DNA of 64,000 bases, from contig CAJVGD010000002.1 in the NCBI GenBank assembly GCA_910890315.1, positions 2,542,001 through 2,606,000 on the forward strand. Reading direction: 5' to 3'. Of the stretch, positions 44,949 to 56,975 are shown piece after piece. The notes beneath the pieces were generated by a model. That model saw nothing but the letters and a program-made list of their open reading frames with translations, searched no databases and had not been told where the DNA came from. A program made the position numbers and the translations under genes. The DNA comes from Serendipita indica DSM 11827 (Eukaryota > Basidiomycota > Agaricomycetes > Sebacinales > Serendipitaceae). Every line of letters starts with the position of its first letter. The first letter of the stretch is position 1.

Positions 44949-47900
44949 ATGGATCTCTCGACACTCTTATCAGAGTCACAGGCCTTGACGGCTCATCTGG
45001 CGCCAAACGACATTCCTTCTATCCACTTGGGTCTTGAGCAAATCGAGGCGCAGTCCCGTCGGCTGGTAACACGTCAAGCTGCGGCTCCAGCAGACACAGG
45101 AAAGGCGTATGTAGCATTCTTAAATCGTTGACGCGTCGCTGACGAGATTTCTGTCGCGTTCAACAGGAGCTACCTTTTGGCACAGGCCCAGGTCGACACC
45201 GGCACATTGGCAAATAACATCGCTGCTCTGAATACTGCAACGACATTTGCACCACTTCAGCCTTTGCACGATACGGATGTCGCTGGCTATCTTCGACACG
45301 CCCATGAACAAAGTATCATTTCGACGATTGAGGAAGGAAGACGAGATACGTTGCTAGAATTCAAGCGAGTCTTGGACGAGCGTGTCAAACGTGATTGGGA
45401 GGCGCGAAAGAAAAGAATTTTTGAAGAACTCGGAGAGCGAAGTACTCTGCTGGCTCCTGAAGGCCGAAAACGAACAGCAGCGGCGGGCGTAAGCATACTT
45501 CTATCCTCCTTCTTTCAATTTTGACCAAAGCTATAGACCGCTCGTCCTGGGGAGGCTTCGACAGACAAGCAACAAGCCCGGATGATGGAGTATGACGGTA
45601 CAATTGCTGCCTTGAATGCTTCAAGACTTGCTGGAGTTGCATACCCGCTCTTGACGAACTTGCAAGAGCAAACCGACGCGGTGGGACTTTCCACATATCT
45701 CTCACCTCATCCTGACCTATCTTTCCTAGGCCTCCATGACACACCAAACGTACCAATTCCTGGCGTCCATCGTGGACGAGACACCTGTTTCTACTGCTCC
45801 TGAACATCTCGGTTCCTTTGCTCCAACCGCCGGTAATGCCGAGCGTAAATTCGCTAGAGCATACTTGGGGGATCCCGAAAGGCGAGAGGCTCTTCAACTC
45901 AGGCGACAGATCACCGTTGGTGCCCAACGATCTTTGGAAGCACAGTCAGTACACTGATGTCGTAACTTCAACTTGCTCACGTCCTGTTAGATATTGGGAT
46001 GTCGTTCAGCGCACTATTGCTGCTCGTCCTCAGCAAGCAGCACTTGGTGGAGATCCAAGTATTGCTGCGCATATCAAGGCGTACTTAAACGTGAAATTCT
46101 ATCAACAGGGTAGCTGGGAGCCTCGTTTGGAGGTACGACTATCTGTATGTGGAAGATTGTCACTGACAATCCATAGTTAATTGCTGGCCAACCCTTATGG
46201 GCCAAACTTTTCTATCTAATACGCACAGGGCATCCGGAGCAATGTCTACAAGAAGCTATGTTGCACGAGAATGCCATTTCAATGAAGGAGCGACACTTTG
46301 TGACGTATCTCAAATCCTGGCTATCCGCACCCAACCGAGCGTACGGCGTTCTGTATATCTCGCAAAAACAGCGCTTACTGTTCTGTAGATTGTCACGTAG
46401 CGAAAGAAATCCCCTTCAGGCGACGTATAATTCACACATCCTGCATTCTCCGGATACGGATCCGTTCAAGTTGGCGCTATTCAAAATCATTGGAAAACTT
46501 GATCCCGCCCGTCGCTCTGTCCCACTCGTCACGGCGACGACAGAAGACTGGCTATGGTTCCAACTCGCAATGCTCGATGAAGACGAAAACGGGGGTCTTC
46601 GCGCGCTTAGCGAAGTCCTGACAGGGTATGGCGAAAGACATTTCGAAGGAACGACAAAAGGCAAAAAAGGAATGTGGGCCCGAGTGCTCTTGATCTGCGG
46701 TCAATTTGAGAGGGTAAGGTTTCTCTATACACAGATAGACCCCATTGACTCACCAAACTCCAGGCTGTTGCAGCCTTGTACGAAAACCCAGAGTTGCAAG
46801 TGGATGCTGTGCATTTCGCTGTGGCACTGGCATACTATGGCTTGCTTCGTGTTCCATCTCGTGCAGAATCGTCAGACGTCGAAATCCGTAAGTGTCCCAG
46901 ATGACAGTGTACAGGTTTGACCAGATACTAGTGAGCACAAACTCGGCCGGTTTGCCAACCCTCAATTTTGCTCTGTTGATCTCGCGCTACATACGTCAAT
47001 TCATTCGGAGCGAGCCACAAGTAGCGTTACAGTATGTCTACTGTATCTGCTTATCCGCAGACCAAGGCGAGGTCGGCAAAGAGCAGGTTGAGATTGCCTG
47101 GGAGCTCACGCGACGTGTTATTCTCATGGCGGAGGCTGGAGGCGAGTGGGTAGATCTCGTCGGAGGCTACAGGCCAGACGGCACGCGATTTGTGCGTTTG
47201 ATGTAGTTACTCGGTTCTCCACTAACTTTTTTTCAGACCGGTATCATTGAACGAGATCTCAAGCTGCTCAAGCTTGATTCAAACCCCAACGACTTTGCGG
47301 AACACATCCTCAAACGGGCCGCTCGACAATCTGAGCGAGAAAAGCGCATCAATGAGGCCATTCGACTGTATCATCTCGCGGGAGAACACGAGACGGTGGT
47401 CGAGTGCCTGGCAAGAGCCCTTGGAGACCAAATATCAGAGCCCACTGGTGGAGTTCCGGGGGGCAGCGACGAAGGCGAGGAGCTGGCTAATACGGCAAAA
47501 GAGGTCCTGAGCCATTACGAGCGAACGAACCGTGCGAGCGGCAAAGCCCGAGAGGCAGTCGTCAAATTGGTCAGGATCCGCGATGCAAGGGTAGCCAAGG
47601 AGCAAGGTCTCCCAGAACGAGCGCTAGAGGTATGTTGTTGTCACGTTCTATGCCCAGTCTCAAGCTACTTGCAGATCATGGAGTCTACGGGAATTTTCCC
47701 AACTGAGAATGATAATACCACTATCAATAAGAAGGCGCAACAACTTCGTGATTACGACGAGGTCATTGTGCGCAACCTCCAATTCTTCCTCCCGCTCCAG
47801 ATGGATATTCTCGTCGAGTTGCGGAATCGGAGACGCCTCACAATGGACGCTACGGCACAGCACGTGAGTCGAGAATCTTTCAGTGACCTAGCAGGGTGCT

Positions 47901-48036
47901 CATTGTTCGCCAGGCCGTCAAAATCCTCGTGGACAAGGCGTTGGCACTCCAAAAGTTTGCAACGAACATCAAGTATTCTATGTCGCCTGATGTCCACACG
48001 TACCTGAGCCGCTCAGTGGTCGACCTGATGAACTAA
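44949..48036 (+). CDS. NIC96: Nucleoporin NIC96 (Nup93)
   Basis: The start MDLSTLLSESQALTAHL opens an N-terminal helical region (YLRHAHEQSIISTIEEGRRD, FKRVLDERVKRDWEARKKR). The family core follows with RYWDVVQRTIAARP, IKAYLNVKF, GQPLWAKLFYLIRTGHPEQC, HFVTYLKSWL, DPFKLALFKIIGKLDP, TTEDWLWFQLAML, DAVHFAVALAYYGLLRVPS, FALLISRYIRQF and DQGEVGKEQVEIAWELTR. The C-terminus is FFLPLQMDILVELRNRRR and HTYLSRSVVDLMN. The length of roughly 850 residues fits. Nic96 is the linker nucleoporin that joins inner-ring scaffold and the Nsp1 channel complex. Introns are 40-60 nt and keep frame throughout, for example 45,690-45,737. Confidence 0.92.
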
Positions 48037-48317
48037 TTCATGGCGATTCATGGGAACCTCCGCGTCGGATGGTGCGCAAGGCTTATTTCTCGTATGAATA
48101 TAGTTCCATGAAGCATAAAATATAATTCCAGTCATATCTCTTGACCTAACTACGTATCCTCCGTTGGATAACCACCAAGAGAAATTTGTGGTCAACAGTC
48201 ACGCTTTCCCTTCGACCCGACCATATCAACGAAAAGCTCCCGCTCGCCTGTACGCGACAAAGGACATTGATAAATATATCAAGTAGCTGGGACACTTGAT
48301 TCTTTTCGTCCCAGACT

Positions 48318-49492
48318 ATGGAGGGCACGGCTTCAACCTCACAAGGCGACGTCGAGGGCCAAGGGGCATCCCAGCAAAGACAAGACGTCGACAAGTCGCA
48401 TGAAGATTTGAGTTTGACAAAGAACCCTCAAGTCTTGGCCGAGACGACGACTCCGTCGACAAAGCATTACCTTGACATGATGGCTCCAAGCAGTACGCTG
48501 GCTGACGAGGATCAGCCACGACCAGGTAGAGATGATTTACATGTGGGAGATCAGTTTGGAAGAGGTAAGACCCTTATAGGAGCGTTTGCGGCCGAATGAG
48601 CTCACGCCAATCTCTCCTGCGCAGAAGCGGAGCATACACGGGTTGAAACGGAGGACACAAGGAGACAGGACAGCTTGTCGGACGATGTTTCGTTAAACTT
48701 GGAACCGGAAACCCGGCCGCATGAGAACGCGGGGGGTGAAGAAAGACGGGTCGCTTTTTTGCCGCCGCCGCGAATGTGAGTCCCTGAGCTACCGAGGCAC
48801 ATTCCCTTGTTTTTCTTTTGGCTAACAGCCGCGTTAGCTCGCCCGTGTTTGTGCCGCCGAGATCAGCGTACCCGGTCGGCCCTCCTCCCATCGGCTCCGC
48901 ATATGGCACGCCTCCGATGGGTCAAATAGGAGTCCACTATCCTCGAGAAATAATCAGAATCGAGAGGGATTACTCTGGCGGAGAGCTGGTGCAGTATGTC
49001 TCATGTGCCGTTCCTTGATGCTCGCTTACTATGTTTCAAAAGGTTCTACCCCATCTATCCAATCGAATTGGAGGGAAGAATCACACCTACTCAATGGCTT
49101 GATACCGTAAACGGGATCAACGAAATTCTGATATCAGCCCATAGTCTCAAACGAGCCGCCTTCCATCATATACTTTCAGTCCTCACTCTTTATATCTCTT
49201 CTATGCTCATGGATTCGCATTACGACAAGGTGCGTTTTCGTCCCTTTACCCGGTAACCACGCCTCAGATGGCCTCTGTAGGAAATGAGTCGACTACGGAC
49301 ATTCATCGACCAATGTAACGAGCAATTGTATCATTCTCAGGGATTAAATATTCTTTGGCCACGCTCGAATGGCTTTCTCTTCGTACGTATGCTCCACCAT
49401 CTTCGCCATCTGCTCACTTTTTTCTAGTTGGAAATTGAATACTACGTAGGTGTTTCATCTGCGATGATTCATTGCTCATCATTTGATAGTGA
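48318..49492 (+). CDS. ERF4: ERF4 / Golgin A7 domain protein, palmitoyltransferase partner
   Basis: The N-terminal half (MEGTASTSQGDVEGQG and on) is disordered and acidic, then Pro-rich (PPRSAYPVGPPPIGSAYG). The ERF4 domain spans three exons: REIIRIERDYSGGELVQ, FYPIYPIELEGRITPTQWLD, INEILISAHSLKRAAFHHIL, and MSRLRTFIDQCNEQLYHSQG with ILWPRSNGFLF. The protein most likely ends LEIEYY: a donor directly after these codons (49446) and an acceptor at 49488-49489 place a TGA immediately after the splice. ERF4 binds the DHHC enzyme Erf2, and the pair palmitoylates Ras at the ER/Golgi. The ending by an intron inserted just before the stop codon is unusual but matches the family's C-terminus. Confidence 0.85.
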
Positions 49493-49867
49493 TTCCCACC
49501 ACGCCGGTGACTCTTCCATCCTACCCTTCTGTCATAGGTCGACCCTAACCCACAATCATTTCAAACTTGATTACATCCGTTTATATCATGATTATGTCGG
49601 ATTTTTGTCCCTCGAGGGAAGCATTATCACATCCTGCTGCTCGTTCGTTCCTGGATCCCACCGTCCTTATTGAATTCGTCGCATACTGCGTCTCCACTCG
49701 TTGCCTCGCGCAGACCTTGGCACCATTGAATACGACACATTTTGGCATAAACGGGGCATCTTCAGATGTAAGGGAACATATAATCGTTGCGGCCTCTATT
49801 CTTGCGCAAGAAAAACGATTACATAGTATACGCAAGGGTATGATAATCCAGTAACATGAGTAGAAAA
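49493..49867. other. Intergenic between convergent ERF4 and DNM1
   Basis: Both genes end here. Open frames in this part have no similarity I recognise. I see nothing further. Confidence 0.4.
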
Positions 49868-52711
49868 TCAAAGGGGCTTTACGCTGACCTCGGAGAGCGT
49901 CTTGAACGCCTCCTTGTATGCATCTAGCAAGGCTTTAACCCTCTCTCGCTCCGTCACGATCGTCTCGTCTTCGTGGAGCAGTTCGACAAACATATCTGGT
50001 TTGTATAGCGAGCTGACCAATCGGTTCTGGACTTGCTGTGATGTATGGTTGACGAGGAAGTGCATGATGGCCTTTGGCACAAGATCCTGGATGGATTGCC
50101 TGACGATGCCAAAGTACGACTTGATAAGGGAGCGAATAAGCGTCGTTTCCATTTCCTCTCGCGTTGACAGCGAGACAGCCGATTCCCCGGGAGCCTATGA
50201 GATGTCAATTACAAACTCCGCGAGGTCCTCAAATTGCTCACAGTCTCGATATGCCGTCCTAGCGACTTCATGTCCATGGCAGCGACCTTGCCCATGTCTT
50301 GTTCCGGAAGCGGTTCGTCACCCAGGATATCCGTCACGGTAGTGGGCTGTGCCCTATGACCAGAAGGAATAGTCGAGCTAGGCCCAGTAGCAGGACCCTG
50401 ACCTCCAAAGAAATAATTCAGGAAGGTTTCCTTTGCGTTTGCTGTTCCAGTCGGCGCAACTGGAACGGGTACAGTAGGACGAGTAGATGTTGCTTGAGAG
50501 CCTGTACGATGGTGACTACGATGGTGAGATTCCTTGGTGCGAGGCGGTGGACTCGAGGCAGAGCTCAGATTGCCTGATGCTATCCTCGACCTCTCCTGCA
50601 AACTGGCGGAGACGGAGCGGGTATCTCGCGCTGTTAGACCGTTGAGGACCTTAGACTGGTCATCGTCGTCATCGTTATCGCTTGAAGTGGCGCCGTTCAT
50701 CACCTCACGAACGTTTGCCTGAATCGAGAGTCAAACATAATCTACAAGATCAACGAGCAGTCTTTTTACCTTTCCAGGTTCAATTCGTCGCTGTTGTTGC
50801 GTATTAGCTTCTCGAGCAGCTTGAGCTGATCCCGATACAAACGCAGGGTGATTGGTGTTGATATACGCTGCTTGGATTTCAATCAAGCTATGCGTATACT
50901 CGGACGTTGGTCCGAGCCGCTCACGGAGCAGGTCAGAGACGACCTCGATGATTCTCGAATGCAAGCGAGGAAATCGTTGAAGTTCCTACAACTATAAGAA
51001 CGTGTCGTTCCCGTCGACCAGACATACCTGGCTGGTGCAATTGTGACAAATCTTGACCAACTCTTCGTATACGAGCTCTACGCATCGCAAACTAGGTGCT
51101 TCCAGCAGCTTGATTTGCGGTTTGACCAAGAGATCAAAAGCAACCTCTGGAACGAAGAGACTTGGTCTGGGGCCGGTCGAGTTTCGGATGGCCGTTCGGA
51201 CGTCTGATGCGCTAAGATTGTATGTCGGGTCCAAAGAGTCCAGAGCATGGCCGAAGACCTCGTTGAAAATGTAGTAGATTCTTGCACCACCTGAAAGCTC
51301 TTTGGTGGATATCTCCAGTGATGTACCTTCTATCGAGGCAACAAAGTCTCTTGCAAACTGGGTCATGAGGCGGAGTACCAAGGACCCCATCTAGAGAACG
51401 CTCAGTGATCATCACAAGTAGTCGTACAACTTACCTGGTGCGGCTCACCGAACATTGCCGCATCACCAAAGGAGTTGAGCTCTTGCTGGGTTTGGCCCAT
51501 GAGGGTATTGAGCCGCGCCTTCATATCTGGTAATTTCTCCCGAATATGATTGAGGAGCACCTAGGGACGTAAGAATCTGGATGAGAAAAATGGCTCAAAT
51601 CGCATGCCTGATTCAGCGTCTTGGTAAGATACTTGGTTCCCTGTTTATGTGCGATATTGCGATAGGCCGGATGAGTCTTGAAAAACTCTGCCTCTGCGGC
51701 CAACGAGTCGCTCATGCTCCGTTCTACGTTGATATCCTGTTGACTACGATTCACAACACCGATGAATCCTAGCTTGAGTGGATAGACCCGACCCGTCAAG
51801 ATATCAGCGGCATTGGTACCGGCGTCCATAAGGTCGAGCTTTGTAAGTACACCAATCGTTCGTCGCCCCTGAGGGTCAACAGAGCGTGCCAACTTGAGCG
51901 AGTCTGAATTTGCAAGGTCGACATTGGCTGCCGAAACTGCAAGGATGACACTGGATGGGTTAGTATTGGCAATCCTTAGGGAGATGCCTCACTTACCAAT
52001 TAGGTTTCGAGATATAGTCGATTACTAAATTTCTAATCTGTTTTTCAATGTCGGTCGGTTGGTCCCCGACTGGGATCTGGCACATGTTAGCAAGATAAAC
52101 GACGTTGTGCGTTCTCCCAAACCTTTGTTAATCCAGGAAGATCCACAAGAGTCAAGTCAAGCACGTTGGGGCTGTAAATCCTAAGGCTTATGGGAAGTTT
52201 GCTGATCCCTTTGTTTTGACCGGCAACTCGAAATGTCTCTGCCTCGATTTCCTTCCTTATTTCCGCAAAATCTGTAAAGCGGCGATCTGTATGGAGGAAT
52301 TGGGCATATTCTGGAAACGCAGGTTGAGGGGCGTCCGCTGGTGGCAACGGCGTATGAATGAGCTGAAGGACCAAGGGCCGTCGCGTTACGATGCCTTGTC
52401 CACGAGGGAGAAAGTCTCGTCCTACGATACTACACATACGAATTAGCGAGCAGAGTTTCCAAAGACGCGAGCCTACTTTTCGAGAACGCTGGATTTGCCG
52501 GCAGATTGGCTGCCAACCTAGGGCGTTTTGAGCGCGTTTATTGACATGATTGTAGCGTTTATACTCACTACTGCAAGCTGGGGCATGTCCAGCTCACCTC
52601 CTAACGGGCATGGAGCGTCAACGAGGTCACCGCAAACGGCTGTTAGAACTAACCCAGGTTGCTGAATGTGTCCTGAAGCTTGTTCACTAGCTTTATAAGG
52701 TCTCCATCCAT
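49868..52711 (-). CDS. DNM1: Dynamin-related GTPase DNM1
   Basis: The start [13 protein letters not shown] is followed by the GTPase domain: P-loop in [54 protein letters not shown] and [15 protein letters not shown]. The stalk has [54 protein letters not shown] and [14 protein letters not shown] disordered insert (Asp/Ser/His-rich) ends in the fission-type segment [10 protein letters not shown]. The GED is [20 protein letters not shown] with [19 protein letters not shown]. The FLNYFFG motif and GED wording point to Dnm1 (mitochondrial and peroxisomal fission) rather than Vps1. About ten introns are present, and the length is close to 790 residues. Confidence 0.92.
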
Positions 52712-52931
52712 TTTGAAAGCAAGTCTTGGTGATACAAAGTGGGGATAGAGGAAATAATCGAGTTTAAGAGGCTCACTCGCCGACGGCCACCGTCATTGCC
52801 CCGGCGTCCAGCTCGAGCACTACGCGTCGCAAGCACAACGTTCGGCACGCTCAGTTTAGACTACTGAAAAGAACGGGAGCTCAATTGGCACATGCGCGTA
52901 CACGAGAACACCCAATAATCTATCGCGAGAA

Positions 52932-53966
52932 TCAGATAGCCTTGTTCTTGACGAGTTCTAGGGTTACGGATACCGTTAGGTGCGGGAAACGTAAAAAAAC
53001 GACAGCTAGACTTACGTTCCACTTCGGTGACGGCGCTGAGAAGAATGTCCTTTTGCGCCCTTTCATCCGAGAGACTCTTGAGAACCTTGTCGATGACCGA
53101 CTTGGCAAGCTCAGCTTGTTCAGCCTCCTTTGCTTGCTGCTCGTATCGAACCCACGAGTCGAGGACAGACTTGAGCTCGGCAGCCATAGCGACTCGTTGA
53201 CGCTGCTCAAAGATTTCCGCTTCCAACTGAACAGTTTCCTAGAAGATGACCATCGCATCAGCGGGGTTCCGCGCCAACGTGTCTCGGTCACGCACCTTGG
53301 ACAGTGCAAACAAGCCTTTTGTAAGGCCAACAACGTCCTTCATTTGCTCCACAGAGTTGATACGATCCTTTACGGCCTGTGTGTGCTCCGCTCGGGATTG
53401 GTTGAGGATGCCTTTGATTTTCTGCAAGCAGTTTTTTAAGAAATCGGGATATGTCGAAACGAAACACGCACATCAATCTGGCCACGAGCCCACTCCGAAT
53501 AAGGTCCATGAGCACTCTATATCCAAGTTGAAGCTGTAATCATCGATGAATGCGGGAAACTGACCCTGGCAATGATAGTGGCGAGGATTGCAAAGCCAGC
53601 GAGAATCACAGTCTCCTCGTTGACAACATAAAGCTCTTGCGAGATGGCAGTAGCAGCAAGACCAGTGCCCAGCACGATCGCCCCGGTCTTGGAAACAATG
53701 TTGCTGGCCGGAACAGATTCGATAAGTTCGCTAGCCCGCTCCGCTGGGGGTTGCTTGGAGCTCATTGTACGCCTAATGTCTTGTGTTTAGCTTTCAGCAC
53801 AATTTTGATGCTAGTTTTGCCTACATTTGGGGGCGTGCAAATGCCGCCATGGCCTGGGGCCTCGCAAGGGCCGCTGGATGAACATGAGTATGTTGTAAAA
53901 CCCAGAATAAGAGGATAAATATCGACCTGTGGTGCGCAACGACGCAGCGGCGATTCTGCTTGCCAT
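52932..53966 (-). CDS. ATP4: ATP synthase subunit 4 (b), mitochondrial
   Basis: Two small 5' exons give a presequence, MASRIAAASLRTTAALARPQ and AMAAFARPQM, joined to RTMSSKQPPAERASELIESV. The first membrane part follows: GAIVLGTGLAATAISQELYV and ILAGFAILATIIAR. After an intron the stator arm is encoded by KIKGILNQSRAEHTQAVKDR, ALSKETVQLEAEIFEQRQRV, ELKSVLDSWVRYEQQAKEAE and AQKDILLSAVTEVE, ending LVKNKAI. This is the peripheral-stalk b subunit of the F1Fo ATP synthase in the inner membrane. The start at 53966 uses the presequence; reading from the internal MSSKQ would lose import signals. The gene is divergent from the PFF1-like gene, 60 bp away. Confidence 0.9.
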
Positions 53967-54026
53967 TGTAGAATTGTCCAAGGTTTTCACGTCACTTGCT
54001 TCCAACCGCGGCGAGGCAAAGGCAGC
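53967..54026. promoter_or_regulatory. 60-bp divergent promoter between ATP4 and PFF1-like gene
   Basis: The start codons at 53966 (minus) and 54027 (plus) leave 60 bp for both leaders and any shared promoter. If the PFF1-like gene has lost its front half, it may be using the ATP4 promoter region. Confidence 0.45.
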
Positions 54027-55551
54027 ATGTTCGCGTCGGACATTGCTCTGCTCATTGGTGGCCCAATACTGGCTGCAATATTGCTATTCGAGGCCAACCG
54101 CGAGCACAAGATACACGTGGAATCGCGCGGCCTCTTTCGGTTCCCCGTCGCGCTCCTCTTCTCGACGGTGGCATGTCTGGGAACAGCACTCTTGTTTGCT
54201 CAGGTCAATCCCTATGTACGTGAATATTCACCACGCGTCTTGGTCCTCCTCACCCGACCTTAGGTCATCTACTCGTATCCAAACGCCGTCTTCTTCTCGC
54301 TCTTTGCTCTGGGTTTCATCGTTCTCTATGCAGTACTAGCAGGCTCTGCTAGACTACGACCTACTCCTCACCAAACTACAGCCGTCCTCGGCGAAATGTT
54401 CCTCCTCTGGTGGATCATTCTCGCTATTGACATCGAGAGAGGTTTGCTTGTAGTGCGAGCATTCTTCTTCGCTCCATTCCTCTACATGTCATCTCTCATC
54501 GGTCTCGCAGCCATGTTGCTTCAGGCGATCCGTGGTCATGCAGTTCTGCCCGGTGACGTTCGATTGCCCGAAGACATTGTGCCCACTGGAGAGGATGGCA
54601 ACCTTGCATCCAAACTGAAAATGCATCTCAATCCACATAAACTATGGCGATACTGGAACCCAAATCTACGCCGCGTCACGATTGTCGGCATTACACTGGT
54701 GACGCAGCTCGGCTTCTTCATCGTCCTGATGGTCATGGGGAATAAATGGATCAAGTTTCAACAACCTCGAAGCAGTCAGTGAACACGATACCTAAGACGC
54801 AAATCGCTGATCTTCAACAGTTCTCCTGGTCGACGCCACTTCGGCGCTCTTCCTCGTCTTGCCGTTTGCGACCTTTATGCACAAGTTACACTGGACCATT
54901 CCATCAACTTTCTCGCTCGTCTTCATTGGCACCTTTTTCTTCAGTCTCTTCATTTTCCCCTTTACCAGCCGGGCTCCTGCATATCTTGAATTTACTCAAC
55001 GACTCTCGCTTGACAACGGAACGAATACGGTAACCCTCACCGGTCCGAGAGGCTACTTGGAGTACGACATCGTCCCACATCTCCCCTCGTTCAAGGCGAG
55101 CACCGACCTTCACGTCTGTGGCGAGGCTCCGATGGGTCTAGTCGGACAACCGGAATCTAGCTTCTGTATATGGCACGGACTTCCCCCGCCAAAGGCGCCG
55201 GAAGATCTGTTGATGATTCAAAAACTGCCTACGACTTCGGCCACCGCCATCAAGGTCCTAGTTATCTATTCGCCAAATTGCAGAGGTTTTGGACTCGAAT
55301 TTACTGGTCCGCAGCCGAGATGGGAAGGCATCTCACGCTCTGAAGAGGCGAGCGGACGGGTCATCGAAACGTTCAAAGTGTGGGTTGACAACGACAAGCC
55401 AGTCTACAAGGCAAAAGCCTCGTGTGTTTGGGACATCAAACTCAAGCATGTTCCAGCGTTTACAGAGGCCGAGGCGTTCTCTCCACGGTGGGCGAGGGTC
55501 AGGGGCGACTCGCGAGCGTTGATGATTGCAGAGAGAATCACCGAGATCTGA
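54027..55551 (+). CDS. C-terminal half of a PFF1-type vacuolar membrane protease
   Basis: Three exons give about 470 residues beginning MFASDIALLIGGPILAAILL. Some eight hydrophobic helices follow, for example VNPYVIYSYPNAVFFSLFAL, GEMFLLWWIILAIDIERGLL and VTIVGITLVTQLGFFIVLMV. A lumenal beta-rich domain then runs from SLDNGTNTVTLTGPRGYLEY to GDSRALMIAERITEI. Order and wording match the C-terminal two thirds of fungal FXNA-related peptidases (PFF1). The N-terminal M28 zinc peptidase domain that should come first is absent: the 60 bp upstream of the ATG separates this gene from ATP4 on the other strand. As it stands it would be a membrane protein without protease activity. It could be a domain-loss derivative or one half of a split gene. 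Confidence 0.75.
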
Positions 55552-56003
55552 ACAAGTGTTTCATTGATCGTGTACAGTTACCTGTAATAAGATGTTTTGT
55601 TTCAGAGAGCGTACCTCGGGCGCGCCCTCCGTTCGTGTCATTGTCCTCGCGGAGGTCATTGTCCTCAACTCTGACCATGACCACGACCGGCCTTTGGAAT
55701 CATCTCGAGCTCAATCTGAGACTATGGTTGCAAATATTTCATTGCAAAGGAAGACGGCTAACCCGTCGACAAAAAAAGGAGGGAGGAGAGTCACGGCATC
55801 TCGAATATGGCGAGGTTAATTCGCGCCGGAATTAAAGACCTGATCGATAGATACCGACAAAACTTAGGAAGGAGAGGGATGCAAAGGGCCGGCCCCTCGT
55901 ACTGCGAGAGGGAGGTCCGAACTGGCGAACCGAAGGGGGATAAATAGGAAGGAGCGGTGATGCAAATAAGGGTAGGGAGAGGAGACCATGGTCGTAAAGG
56001 TCG
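55552..56003. other. Intergenic between convergent genes
   Basis: This part is 3' to both the PFF1-like gene and the C2H2 gene. It includes purine-rich runs near 55,780-55,980. No gene is supported. Confidence 0.4.
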
Positions 56004-56975
56004 TTAGTCGTGATAGTCTGCGTCGTCGTCTTCATCATCGTCGTAGCAGTCTTGGTGGATCTCAAGACTGCTTCCCCTCGAGCTGCTGGGCTGTCGTCTG
56101 TGGCCGCGGAACTTTTGGGACCGGTTCTTATTTTTCTTCAACCTGTAGGGAGATACAATCAGCCTCAGAGTTTCGCCTGCAGACTGCGCAAACGGCGTAC
56201 CAGTCAAGGCCAGCCTCTGTCGAGTAGAACTCGAGCTCGCATTCTGGGTTGGCCTTCCAATGGCGTTGTCGCGCGTCTGCACGGAAGAAGAATCGATCTG
56301 CAGGTGGAAGAGGGCAGCACTTGGCTGGACAGCTGTATTGTCGGATTCCTTGATGCCTCTTGAGGTGGCGAGCAAGGTCTGCGCGACGTTTGAACTTGCG
56401 AATGCACAGCGTGCAAGCATGATGCCTTTCTGGGTCTCTTGCCTAGTTTGTGGATAAAAGGAACTGGTGTCAGCGCTGTGGAGACAGATGGCCAAATTCA
56501 AAATGCGTACAGATCGGAGCAAATTTGCACTCCCTCGTTGCCTATCCTTCTTCATTGGGTATGCGTCTGGCGACACGACACTATATTCTTCCAGACTCTC
56601 AGCAGCGCCTTGTGCGTCAGGTGGCGCCGACGTCTCGACGTGGACAGCAAATGCCTCGGGCGATGCATGGCTCTCCAAGGGGACTGCCTCGGAACAGGGC
56701 TGGAAAAAAGTGGGTGCATGAAGTGCCTCGGGAGCGATGCACATTGATCCTGGATCCAATTGAGAGCCTGACGGGCCGTCCAAGGAGCCATATGGAGTAT
56801 AGGGATAGGCTGGGTGGTACGAAAAGCCAAAGTCTAGGTATTGCTGGGGAGGGGAGGGACTGGGAAGGTAGGGGGAAGATGCGGCACTGGAGCCCGAGAA
56901 GCTAGCTTCGAGCGCGTCCAAATGCGTGCCGTAGGAGGCCATCTCCAGGGTGTCCTCGTAGAGTGCGAATTCCAT
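56004..56975 (-). CDS. C2H2 zinc-finger transcription factor
   Basis: Exon one (from 56975) reads MEFALYEDTLEMASYG and a Ser/Pro/Tyr-rich activation-like region (SPYLPSPSPPQQYLDFGF). A 70-nt intron leads to the finger exon: HHACTLCIRKFKRRADLARH with LKRHQGIRQYSCPAKCC. This is one classical C2H2 finger followed by a second Cys/His cluster with an expanded middle (RADARQRHWKANPEC). A 58-nt intron (GTACGC...CTACAG) then brings a basic segment (LKKNKNRSQKFRGHRR) and a strongly acidic tail (YDDDEDDDADYHD). With this splice the phase is exact. A read-through would instead stop at 56,128. The protein is a DNA-binding regulator of unknown target. About 2 kb without genes lies on its 5' side. Confidence 0.78.
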   Translation of the reverse strand: MEFALYEDTLEMASYGTHLDALEASFSGSSAASSPYLPSPSPPQQYLDFGFSYHPAYPYTPYGSLDGPSGSQLDPGSMCIAPEALHAPTFFQPCSEAVPLESHASPEAFAVHVETSAPPDAQGAAESLEEYSVVSPDAYPMKKDRQRGSANLLRSVRILNLAICLHSADTSSFYPQTRQETQKGIMLARCAFASSNVAQTLLATSRGIKESDNTAVQPSAALFHLQIDSSSVQTRDNAIGRPTQNASSSSTRQRLALTGTPFAQSAGETLRLIVSPYRLKKNKNRSQKFRGHRRQPSSSRGSSLEIHQDCYDDDEDDDADYHD

